Below, piece by piece: positions 35,801 to 42,625 of a DNA stretch of 64,000 bases (within the stretch, counting starts at the first letter, position 1; each line of letters starts with the position of its first letter). The notes under the pieces were generated by a model. The model ran no database searches and was not told the origin of the DNA. It saw nothing but the letters and a program-made list of their open reading frames with translations. This DNA is from Emydura subglobosa. Its lineage: Eukaryota > Chordata > Testudines > Chelidae. The DNA lies in assembly GCA_007922225.1 (NCBI GenBank), contig ML679961.1:60763430-60827429 (forward strand), given 5' to 3'. Position numbers and translations under genes: made by a program.

Positions 35801-35860
35801 GGGAGCAGCAGCAGTGGCAGCAGCAGCAGCAGCAGCAGCAGTTCAGATGAGGATATTTAG
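13926..35860 (+). CDS. MIDEAS: MIDEAS (ELMSAN1), MiDAC complex scaffold; 12 coding exons, complete
   Basis: Spliced gene assembled by eye: exons 13926-15383, 17854-18171, 19063-19408, 19911-19977, 24040-24182, 27295-27398, 29271-29346, 30410-30498, 32838-32987, 33339-33500, 33927-34138 and 35662-35860. All junctions are GT/AG, the phases agree, and the total is 3324 nt (1107 residues plus stop; the human protein is about 1045). Family knowledge: MIDEAS bridges HDAC1/2 and DNTTIP1 in the nuclear mitotic deacetylase complex through ELM2 and SANT domains. Visible in order: a long disordered Gln/Pro-rich N-terminus (residues 1-486), a basic PRRSRRLSKEG block near 332-342, an ELM2 region about 722-830, a SANT domain about 833-887, an acidic stretch, and one C2H2 zinc finger (Cys1037, Cys1040, His1053, His1057), then poly-Ala and poly-Ser runs. 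The paralogue TRERF1 is less likely because there is only one, C-terminal, finger and DNAL1 is adjacent. Confidence 0.95.
15384..17853 (+). other. MIDEAS intron 1
   Basis: Non-coding; holds the hAT element at 17237-17516, otherwise no recognised repeat. Confidence 0.8.
17237..17516. mobile_element. hAT miniature element with 8-bp target duplication
   Basis: Perfect 13-bp terminal inverted repeats (cagtgtttctcaa / ttgagaaacactg), flanked by gtataggg (17229-17236) and atataggg (17517-17524), 7 of 8 matching. 280 bp, GC-rich core, no transposase. In MIDEAS intron 1. Confidence 0.9.
17854..18171 (+). CDS. MIDEAS: MIDEAS coding exon 2 (residues 487-592)
   Basis: The acceptor is tcttcag and the donor gtatga. 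The exon is 318 nt, phase 0 to 0. It contains the conserved KRPREDS.LVPLIIPVSVPVR block and the KPSVIVTRRRS motif that follow the first exon in vertebrate MIDEAS proteins. Confidence 0.94.
18172..19062 (+). other. MIDEAS intron 2
   Basis: Non-coding; nothing else recognised. Confidence 0.85.
19063..19408 (+). CDS. MIDEAS: MIDEAS coding exon 3 (residues 593-708)
   Basis: The acceptor is ttttgtag and the donor gtaagt. The exon is 346 nt and ends in phase 1. It encodes the most conserved pre-ELM2 segment: KPKQRPRPEPL, then AGTFIAPPVYSNITPYQSHL, and ELPPYTPPPILSPVREGSG. Confidence 0.95.
19409..19910 (+). other. MIDEAS intron 3
   Basis: Non-coding; nothing else recognised. Confidence 0.85.
19911..19977 (+). 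CDS. MIDEAS: MIDEAS coding exon 4 (residues 708-730)
   Basis: A small 67-nt exon between gtcttacag and gtaagt, phase 1 to 2. It reads SSEVTPPILSVMGEATPVSI, the start of the conserved ELM2 region. Confidence 0.93.
20711..21000. mobile_element. miniature element with GTCTACAC ends
   Basis: Starts ggcttggtctacact and ends tagtgtagacata, inverted. About 290 bp, internally rich in cataactatg/catagctatg words that can pair. In MIDEAS intron 4. A 5' piece of the same family lies at 26628-26700. Confidence 0.7.
21948..22883 (-). mobile_element. unclassified ~0.93-kb GC-rich insertion flanked by ~34-bp direct repeats
   Basis: The word tcagtcttggaggggaggcc (with cacacctcctcactac) occurs at 21948-21982 and, one base shorter, at 22851-22884. 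The DNA between is clearly GC-rich against AT-rich flanks. On the - strand a frame is open from 22972 to 22076, covering most of the insertion; its product is Pro/Glu/Asp-rich with GPDLEELP twice and KGFYNLPLGTYPDEEDWVAG, but no family was recognised. The direct repeats are shorter than usual LTRs. In MIDEAS intron 4, antisense. Confidence 0.55.
24040..24182 (+). CDS. MIDEAS: MIDEAS coding exon 5, ELM2 domain start (residues 730-778)
   Basis: The acceptor is ttttcccag and the donor gtaagg; 143 nt. It encodes RINVGSRFQAEIP, the ELM2 opening motif, and LVWQPWEDLE. ELM2 domains wrap around HDAC1/2 in related corepressors (family knowledge). Confidence 0.95.
24438..24572. repeat. interspersed repeat ('cccaggatat...ttttattg' family)
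   Basis: gtagctgttcagtcccagga, taatatcttttattgaacca and gagctacagagagctcttcg match 37320-37430. Single arm, not palindromic. In MIDEAS intron 5. Confidence 0.6.
24588..24843. mobile_element. miniature element with GTCTACA ends
   Basis: Ends gggctggtctaca and tgtagaccaggcct are inverted repeats. The interior (tacagcgacgtagctgtacc...ctgtggtgcttc) is shared with 32215-32484, so these are two copies of one family. In MIDEAS intron 5. Confidence 0.75.
25803..26015. repeat. ~95-bp inverted repeat (hairpin) with tRNA-like arms
   Basis: Left arm 25803-25895 and right arm 25923-26015 are about 90% complementary, with a loop of about 27 nt. The right arm reads tctggtggttagggtactca...gagacccaaattgaatccct, resembling tRNA A and B boxes, so this may be a tRNA-derived SINE beside its inverted copy. 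In MIDEAS intron 5. Confidence 0.7.
26092..26172 (+). repeat. tRNA-like SINE head
   Basis: tgtagcttagtgggtagggc resembles an A box and ctaacttcaaatcctatttc a B box with normal spacing. It has no clear cloverleaf and no terminator of a working tRNA, so it is called a SINE remnant. Confidence 0.5.
26191..26413. mobile_element. decayed miniature element
   Basis: Begins ggctatgtctacagct; the far end (gtgtagtctgtgtcc) is a poor inverted match. Same 'mobile end' word as the other GTCTACA elements. In MIDEAS intron 5. Confidence 0.4.
27295..27398 (+). CDS. MIDEAS: MIDEAS coding exon 6, ELM2 domain (residues 778-812)
   Basis: The acceptor is ggtaatag and the donor gtgagt; 104 nt, ending in phase 0. 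It reads VENLLTAACSSIFPGAGTNQ and then an ELTLHFLHEAKGNIL helix, the central ELM2 helices. Confidence 0.95.
27529..28061. mobile_element. hAT-like GC-rich element
   Basis: Left end catggtcccaagctttttac and right end gcttggggacctctg are imperfect inverted repeats. Flanks tactacac and cactacaa share 6 of 8 bases. The GC-rich interior gives overlapping open frames on both strands that show no protein family and are not called. In MIDEAS intron 6. Confidence 0.65.
28354..28590 (+). mobile_element. MIR / CORE-SINE copy
   Basis: Head with gttttagagcatgggactgg and a B-box-like gttcaattcttgcc, followed by the conserved core gcaagtcacttaacctctctgtgcc and tctgtgaaatgggtata, then cttacctaccttgcag. This order is diagnostic of MIR-type SINEs. 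In MIDEAS intron 6. Confidence 0.88.
28985..29100 (-). mobile_element. MIR-like SINE core, antisense
   Basis: ccaatttacagctagaagag, ggcatggagaagtgaggtca, cttgcctaaggtaccagag and tcttgactccca follow the order of a reverse-complemented MIR. Decayed. Confidence 0.7.
29271..29346 (+). CDS. MIDEAS: MIDEAS coding exon 7, ELM2 end (residues 813-838)
   Basis: 76 nt between ctctcag and gtatgc. It reads DTLTSLLLKRPVRSPHHPLA and then DYHYTG, the linker from ELM2 to SANT. Confidence 0.94.
29347..30409 (+). other. MIDEAS intron 7
   Basis: Non-coding; only an A-rich run near 30340. Confidence 0.85.
30410..30498 (+). CDS. MIDEAS: MIDEAS coding exon 8, SANT domain first half (residues 838-867)
   Basis: 89 nt between ctacag and gtaagt. 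It encodes DRWKVEEKKLFNKGIAIYKK and then DFFLVQKL, helices 1 and 2 of a SANT domain, including the basic face that binds inositol phosphate in related HDAC corepressors (family knowledge). Confidence 0.95.
30775..30837 (+). repeat. L2-like SINE tail fragment
   Basis: attgtaagctctttggggca, gggaccatatc and gtttgtacagcacttacca are the 3' tail words of the SINE family seen complete at 35205-35487. Confidence 0.65.
31585..31874. mobile_element. miniature element with GTCTA ends and a perfect palindrome
   Basis: Ends aaggctatgtctatact and gagtgtagacatagttt are inverted repeats. Contains gatcaatttaccgggatcgattg and a 33-nt perfect palindrome at 31795-31827. First of three adjacent elements in MIDEAS intron 8. 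Confidence 0.72.
31945..32213. mobile_element. miniature element with GTATGTCTACACTGCA ends
   Basis: Left gtatgtctacactgcagct and right agctgcagtgtagacatac are perfect inverted repeats over about 19 nt. A fragment of the same family lies at 45275-45400. Abuts the next element with one base between. Confidence 0.82.
32215..32484. mobile_element. miniature element with GTCTACA ends (second copy)
   Basis: Starts agggcttgtctaca and ends tgtagaccgggcct. The interior (ctacagcggcaatgctgtagctgcac...) matches 24588-24843. Directly follows the preceding element. Confidence 0.78.
32775..32829 (+). repeat. T-rich tract at the MIDEAS exon 9 acceptor
   Basis: Over 50 nt almost entirely T and C, with a terminal run of about 22 T, ending 6 nt before the acceptor AG. 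Confidence 0.8.
32838..32987 (+). CDS. MIDEAS: MIDEAS coding exon 9, SANT domain second half (residues 868-917)
   Basis: 150 nt between aacaccag and gtaacc, phase 0 to 0. It reads IKTKAVAQCVEFYYTYKKQV (SANT helix 3), then KIGRNGTL and an acidic tail. The acceptor follows an unusually long T-rich tract at 32775-32828. Confidence 0.95.
32988..33338 (+). other. MIDEAS intron 9
   Basis: Non-coding; nothing else recognised. Confidence 0.85.
33339..33500 (+). CDS. MIDEAS: MIDEAS coding exon 10 (residues 918-971)
   Basis: 162 nt, phase 0 to 0, between ttgtgaag and gtcagt. Low-complexity acidic segment (EEEVEKEEELDD) ending KATQTLQANEV, which is conserved. The acceptor lacks a strong pyrimidine tract next to the AG, so the 5' edge could be off by two bases, but phase supports this choice. 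Confidence 0.88.
33501..33926 (+). other. MIDEAS intron 10
   Basis: Non-coding; nothing else recognised. Confidence 0.85.
33927..34138 (+). CDS. MIDEAS: MIDEAS coding exon 11 (residues 972-1042), first half of zinc finger
   Basis: 212 nt between tatgtag and gtacga. It encodes ISRSQESNAPG, a Lys/Arg-rich segment (QRRRRKPKPKS), and QENTFPCKKCGR, the CxxC half of a C2H2 finger. Ends in phase 2. If this donor is skipped the frame continues to a stop at 34236-34238. Confidence 0.92.
34139..35661 (+). other. MIDEAS intron 11, splits the zinc finger
   Basis: Contains the full-length SINE at 35205-35487. Retention would add about 33 residues and stop at 34238. Confidence 0.85.
35205..35487 (-). mobile_element. 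full-length CORE-SINE / MIR-like SINE
   Basis: On the - strand the copy opens with a tRNA-like head (gcagtatggtgcagtgg...gggcac, then ggttctgttcttgg as B box), continues with the core word ggttcagtcatttcacctc, and ends with the gattctaagcacttggaggc...tacagtgctactgtaatacaaataaataaat type of L2-like tail. The whole length is present. In MIDEAS intron 11, antisense. Confidence 0.75.
35662..35860 (+). CDS. MIDEAS: MIDEAS coding exon 12 (residues 1042-1107), zinc finger end and C-terminus
   Basis: The acceptor is ttcctcag. It reads VFYKVKSRSAHMKSHAEQEK, completing the C2H2 finger, then a Lys/Glu/Ala helix with an 8-Ala run from GCG/GCA codons (35757-35777), then poly-Ser from AGC repeats (35806-35841), ending DEDI and TAG. 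The finger match is exact in spacing (C-x2-C-x12-H-x3-H). Confidence 0.94.
35757..35842 (+). repeat. coding GCG/GGC and AGC trinucleotide repeats in MIDEAS exon 12
   Basis: gcggcagcggcggcggcggc encodes the poly-Ala run and cagcagcagcagcagcagca the poly-Ser run; both are in frame. Confidence 0.85.
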
Positions 35861-37319
35861 TCATGGCCCAGGGGAAGTCGAGGGAGTAGCAAGGCTGGAC
35901 CCCACCTCTCTCTCGGTGTGCTTGCCTCCTTTTCTGCACTTCCCTTATCCGGACTGAGTTATACTAGGCCTCAGCTTCACTGCTGCCAGTTCCTCATCCC
36001 ACATTCTGCACCTCACCCTACCAGTATAGACTGAGCCAAATCAGTGGATACAGAGATTCGTGTGAACTTTGGATATTCTTTTTTACAAATAAGATTTCTA
36101 TTTTATTTATAAGGACACCTGAGGTACGTAATAGAACAATATCATCAGGAGCAGAATCAGTTCTGCAGATCAGTCAGGGCTTTCTCCTTGTGCTGGCCAA
36201 GAGTCATGGTAACAAGACTTTTGAATACAAAAGGCTTCCAGACCTGAGCAAGAAAAAGATGCTCTGACCTGAGACTGTCTGCATCTAGTTACTGTGACAT
36301 TGGTGTTTTGTAGTGATTTCCTTCTACGGCACTGTCTGTTGCTGCCCTTCTTGCCCTCCACTAGGAGTGTTATCCAGGCTCTTAGCAAGTTCTGCGGAAA
36401 TATGAGAGACCCCCTTGGTCACTGAATGACAGAAGTGGGGGGCGATAAAGAACAACTCACCCACCTCTCCTCTAAGAGGAGATTTCTATTTTCCTGTAGC
36501 AAGAAGATGCCTGTTATTTCCTGTGCCATTAAGAGTTCAGTAGTGGACATACAGCATCTGGTGGGATAAAGAGTAACCACAAACCTTAAAGATCTGGCCA
36601 CCTCATGTACAGGAAGCAAAGTAATTATTGATTCACTTTTAGAAGAATTTGCCCCCTCACAAGTGGAATTTGAAAAGCCTCTAATGAACACGTCTGGCTT
36701 TAATTCATTACAAAAGGGAGAAAGGTTATTAATGAGACTTGAACCAAGACGTGGTGTTTGCACTGTGTGTGTCTCACAGAGGTGGGAAGGGTGGACTTGG
36801 GTCTCTTCATCAGGCTTCCTTACTCCCTTTCCCAAATGGCTGTTATGCAAGGGAATGCCCATTTCCCTATTGGCCCTTACCAATCTCTTTAAATGGCCTG
36901 CAAAAAATGGCCACCTACAAGAGTTATGTGGAAGGAGCTGTGGGTTTCTAAATAATGTATTTGTATAAAAATCCTCGGGGGAATGCTGATTTGAAAGCCC
37001 ATCAGATAATGGGGCTGTGCATGGTGGAGCAGTATCCTTTTATTCATTCCTTTGCAGATGGGATTGCACAGCACAGACTGCTGGGCTATCCCATCATGGC
37101 TCACTTACCATTGAAATGCAGATTCTTCATGCAGGGCTGGCATTGAAATGGCCCCACTAGCCAAAAGTCTAGGCAGCTAGGTCTGGTATTAAAGCAAAGT
37201 GTTAAAAGAAAAGCAAGAATGGGTCAGCTGAATGCTAACATTGCACAGGATCTGTCTGTACATATATACATAGTGTACACATACCTTTATTTCATAAAAC
37301 TATAATGAATCTGGTGTAG

Positions 37320-37530
37320 ATGTAGCTGTGTTCGTCCCAGGATTTTAGAGGAACAAGGTGGCTGGGGTAATATTTTTTATTGGGCCAACTTCTGTTGATG
37401 AGAGAGACAAGCTTTCGAGCCACACAGAGTTCTGAAGAAGGGGAGCTCTGTATGGCTCAAAAGCTTGTCTCTCTCGCCAACCCAAGTTGGTCCAATAAAA
37501 GATAGTACCTCAGCCACCTTGTCTCTATAA
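37320..37530. repeat. palindromic interspersed repeat in the MIDEAS 3' UTR
   Basis: Arms 37380-37433 (ttgggccaacttctgttgat...) and 37443-37496 (...gccaacccaagttggtccaa) are inverted, with agagagacaagctttcgagc in one and its complement in the other; the outer parts caaggtggctgggg and cagccaccttg also pair. The transcript would fold into a long hairpin. Confidence 0.7.
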
Positions 37531-40500
37531 CGAAAGCCAGTTGTTTCCTTGTGCTGCATTCCTTGCAGAAGAGTGTAACTGGCATTTTGGTAGTGCTCCA
37601 GCTGCCTCTCATGGCATCATCTACAACCTCTGCCCTTCATTATAAGTACAGGAGGAGGAAATGGGGAGATAAGGTGGGAGCCAGTGAGAATAATGGAAGA
37701 GGCAAATTGGATTTAGTGACAACACCTTGAAGTGAAGCATCTGTAGTATTGTAAAGCATTTATACATCTAGGCAGCCAATTCTCACTCCAACCTTTGGAG
37801 GAACATGATGTGCTCATACTTACGTGGTGCTTAACTGCATGAGCCAAGAGCAGTAGTTAGTAATAAAATGTTTAAATGTGGCAATGAATTGCCTGTTTTC
37901 TGGAGCCAGAGCAATGCACATCAGATCAACAATGTGCAGCTCAATAGTGGCATCTGGTGGTCAGATAAGTTAATTGCCTGTGTGTTCCTGAGCAAATCTG
38001 CTTGGCTAGTTCCAGTAGATGACAGCAGGCTGTCGCCGTCCCGATCTGACTGACTTGCAGTAGGCTCCTCCAAGCTTATGGATAAGTTTCAGGTAAGAAT
38101 GTGCTTGTTCATGCCTTGTACTTGTTCAACTACAATTTAACATAAGTCAGATTCCAGCCTGTCACCTACTTGGCCTGCTTCTCTTGCCCCACGGCACTAG
38201 ATCTCAACAGGCTCAAACTTGGATCTAACTCCTTTTTTGGCAGCTACAGTTGTTTGGCTGTCTAATTAAGTCCTCAGGCCATATATTACAAACCCTGCTC
38301 TTTAAGCTGTACATCCTTGCACAGCTCCTTTTCCTCAGGAAGGATTCTTTCTTTATAATAAAAATAAATATTGTTAATTGGCTACTATTTTTTCAAAAAT
38401 GTTAATCATTTTAACTGACAAGAAAAATGCCCCTCTCCTTCCACCCCCATGTTTAGCTTCTGTAACAAGCCTGGACTTGTATCACTTTGGCCATCAAAAA
38501 CTGGTTTCCATTCCAGAATCCAGATCCCCTTGTGCAATCTCCTAAAACTTGTCCATTTTGGCATTGTTTGGCTGACTGTTCCTTTGTCGCTGTGTGAACT
38601 GCTCTTGATGAATGTGGAGGCTGACGGCCTGTCACGTGCTATTAATTATTTATTAGCAAACTGCTGAGAACCAAAAGCAAATAATTTTCAAAAGAAAAGC
38701 TCAAGCAGCAAATCTTCTTTAAGAATTTAAATATTAATAAAGAATATTTTCATTTTAAAATTGGGACTCTGTATGCTCTGTGCTATCCGAGCAGTACTGT
38801 AAATAACTGATTTGGAGTGCTGTGCCAAGGAGAGCAAAAAGTGAAGTAGTTGTGTATTCTGTTCTACTCTAAATAATGTCACTTCTGAATTCTTCACATC
38901 TGCTAATGATCCATTTTCAAGGTTGGATGTAAATTCCTGTAGTAGGTTACAATGCAGGTAAGCCTTAAAAGGGCAGTTCTTTCTGGAAGATTGGAAAGTC
39001 ATTAAGAAGTGCCAGATCCTGGGACTTATAGAGTAATGCAGCATTTTAAAAAGCAGATAGGGTGCTTGGGTGCATTTTAAAAGGGATTGAAAATAATGCA
39101 GAACATATTATACCATCATATTGAACACCTTTGTCTGGAGTACTCTGTCCTGTTACAAAGTGGAGATCAAAAAGGCCCATAAATAAATAAAGAACAAAGA
39201 TAAGTGGAGATACAGCTAGGACTTGCATGTGCTGAGAGAGAGAGAGCAAACACTATGACCATTGTGTTGGAGAGGAGGCATGATTAAGGTATTGAAAATT
39301 ATGAAGGTTATAGGGGGGAAAACTCATCAGTCTCTCTCCTTTATTCCATACTAATGGAACAAGGGGACAGTCCCTTAAATTCAAGGGCTGTACATTTAGA
39401 ACAAATAGAAAGAAATACTACAGCATGTAGCCACTCTGGAAATCATGGAATCAAATAGCCTGGCAGGATTTCAGAAAGGGCTATAAATTATCACAACCTC
39501 TAGAATTCTTAGCTAGGAAAACTTAAGGCTAATTAAACTGTGTGCTGTAGAGGGTAAGAAAATAAAGGTTCTTTTACTTTCCCAGTGAGAACAGTGCAGA
39601 GTTAGCTAGGTGAATGGTTCTTTACCTTCCCCTGAAGGTAGGTTGAGATGCCAAATTAGATGAACCATTGAGCTGCTCTGCTGTGGGAAATCCAGCATAT
39701 AGGATAGAGATTTCTGAACATTCCATCTAACATGCCCCCTAAAAGGCCTGTTCTCCCTTTCTGAACAGAAGTTAAACACAGTTCTTTGCTTTTTACTTTC
39801 CTTCCCTAATTATGCACTGAGTAAAATGATTTAGTATTTTTAAAGTGCTTTCAAAGTGTGCTTGGTGCTTTAAAGAACAAATAAAGTCTAGTCACTGCTA
39901 CGGAGAATTTATAGTCTATTTTTCAGGGCCCAAGCATAATTTTTTTGGGCCCAGTACAAACTTGTAACACTGGCCCCCTCCCACACACGTACCACAATGC
40001 CTCATCCCATACATACAATCACATGAGCCATGAAAACGCTTTTCTTCATGGTAATGGGGATTGCAGCCTGGGCCGGGCCCCCGGGCCTCGGCAAAGTGTA
40101 CCTTTTTCCCAAGTCCATGTGGGGGTCCTGCTAGTTTTATCTGACTTGGCAAAGATGGTAGCAGTCAGTAAGGCTTGGAGGGGATGAGGAAGTACAGGGT
40201 GTAAGAACAAGATCATGCAATTGCTCTATGCATTGACTTAGTCTTCCTTATGGGATTAATAGCAAGTTCTTGCCCTGATATTAGCTACTTCTAGGAGCCA
40301 TAGACTAGCTCCTCACTTAGATCTTTTTTACCTCTTTCTCTTATCCCAGGGGACATCTATCTAGACATGGGCGCTGGTCGATTTTGCTCTGTGGAAAAAG
40401 GGTTATTTAAAAAAATAAATAAATGCACAAAATTAGTGAATTTATTAGATATTAAGTGTTTGGTTGTTTTTCCACGCATGCAGATATCTTCTCTTCTGTC

Positions 40501-42600
40501 CTTTTGCAGCTTGACAGTCTGTTCTAATTCAGTGTGTGTGGAGGTGGACTAGGTAGAATTGGTACATTTGGTGGGGGTTGCTTAACAGAGAGAGCCTTTT
40601 CTGTGGGAACAAGGGCAAGGTTTAAACAAAATTGCCTTGTAGATTGTAATTCTGCATGTGTAAACATAGTGTACTAGCCTTTTCACTTTTGGAGGTCAGG
40701 CTTCAAATGAGAATGTGTAAACCCATTGCCATTTAGCCATATTTTAAAACATTACCCATTTGAATCTACCACACACTGGACATTGAGACATACTGACGGG
40801 GGGTATGTGGGAAATCTTGTGTTTTGCCCTCCTGTGCTATTCCTGGCTTTATAAGCACTCAGCATTAAACCTGCTGCCTGGTGTGATCTGTGTAGGGACA
40901 GCATTTCAGTTTTGTAGCAGTGTATGTTTGTTGCTAGATCTGTAGTTATATGTAAGGAGAGATACAAATCTACTGTAGCTCTGGTATGGTGCAATTTAGC
41001 TGCAATTCCACAGCAATTCCACTTTTTTATTTATTCAGCACAGTTATATTTCAGATTGTGACTGGCTGGACTGAACAGGTAAAACTGATCTGAGAGAACT
41101 TGGCTCTGAGGAAAATGTATCTCAAGTCTACCAAGATGGTACAAAATAACAACAAACAAATGAAAAAGCCTACAATGGCATATAGTGTTTGAATGACTAT
41201 GCAGGGGTAAATATGTTTACTAGTGTGGCATTTTGAGAGCTAGAGACTAGTAGAAATACAGCCATTTGACAGAAAAAAAGGGTAACTTTGAAATCTGAAC
41301 CTAAAGTCTCTGCTGAAAGTATCTGTTCATCCCTATGATGATGCTGAAATGTGAAATTAAAATTAGCTAACCAGATTTCTTGGTGGCTGATCTTTATTTA
41401 TTAAATTAAAGCTTCATCCAATTAAATTTTTATAGTTACAATACACTAAGATTAAGACTAAAATGGCTGACACACAAAAACAAGTGTTTCCTAAGCCGCA
41501 CAGAATGCACCTTTTTACAAATGTCTCTACCCGCTACCTGGTTTATCCATTCCACCAGTCATTGGTCTAGAAAATCATGATATACAGGTCTCCTGTTTTT
41601 AAAATCAATGTTGTGGGGATTTTGTCCATAAATATCATGTCTCCTTTTAGTATTTGTCTACAACAGGAGAACTTGATGTTATGACAGTGTTCTAGCCTAG
41701 TGATAGTTTCTTCTAAGCAAAGCTCTATAATTTGACTGATTACTGCTGTCAAATAAATGCTAGAACATTTTCCCTCTTCACCCTTTCCCCTAAGATGCTC
41801 ACATAAACTGTATTATCCTGTGTTATCTTCCAATGTACACTTTTGAAGTTTATTAAATTTCACAGAGATTAGGAAGCAGTGTCTATAGTGCCAGCCTTGT
41901 TTTGCGTGAGTAGTGTGTTTTGGTAAATTTTCCATTTGGGTTCAGTTGCTTCATTCACCTGCATTTTTTCCTGTGTCAGTTGTTGGAAGGAATACAAAAT
42001 TCTAATCCCCAGCTGTCAAGAGATTTCTTTCTGGAACGGGTTTCCATCAACAGCTGAGTCTGGAAAATCCCAGCTCTTTGGGTTTAGGAGAAGGCATATA
42101 TTTTTATAAAATGTAATTGTGTATTTTAAAAAAAACCTCTCTCCGTGTTCTCCAGCTTCTCAAAGTGTATTATTTTTCCCCTGGTAGCTTAGATTTGATA
42201 AATAGGTTTTTTTGTGCTTTACCCTTTTTTGTTCTGTTTTAAATTTGTAATCTTTGGTGACGTACTGTACAGGAATAGTCTAAGTCTTTGTAATTACTGT
42301 ATAAATGCTTTATTATAAAAAGTATATTTTATTTTAACATATGAGCAGACACTGCCTTTTGTGTGTTTGCTGCTTAGGGCACCTTTTAAAAAGACTGTTA
42401 CATATTAAAATAGTGTACATATCTATATAAAATATTATTTACCTTTTTTTGCTGTACAGTTGTGATAGACCAGACTGAATTTATTTTTTGTGCTCTTTTT
42501 ATAAAATATTAATACACTAAAGGAAATCTAGCTGATGTGATTGTAATGTACCCATGTAACTTATTTACTTAATGTCCCTCTGTATCTTTTTAAACCTTTC

Positions 42601-42606
42601 ATTAAA
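42601..42606 (+). terminator. candidate MIDEAS poly(A) signal ATTAAA
   Basis: ATTAAA is followed about 30-50 nt later by a GU/U-rich stretch (gtttgttgtcttggctgagtttttt), the expected downstream element. Confidence 0.45.
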
Positions 42607-42625
42607 TAAGGTTTAAAAATAAGTT

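Larger units (their letters stand above)
35861..42625 (+). other. MIDEAS: MIDEAS 3' UTR (probable extent)
   Basis: No further gene is seen from the stop codon to the probable poly(A) site. The last 400 nt (42200-42625) are AU-rich and look like a constrained terminal UTR (gtgtacat/ttttataaaatatt blocks). A palindromic interspersed repeat sits at 37320-37530. Earlier AATAAA words (37863, 38737, 39871) could give shorter forms; the end point is inferred. Confidence 0.5.

Noticed and set aside
39916..40187. paired open frames on both strands
   Set aside because: Inside the MIDEAS 3' UTR, no domain; probably a decayed repeat.
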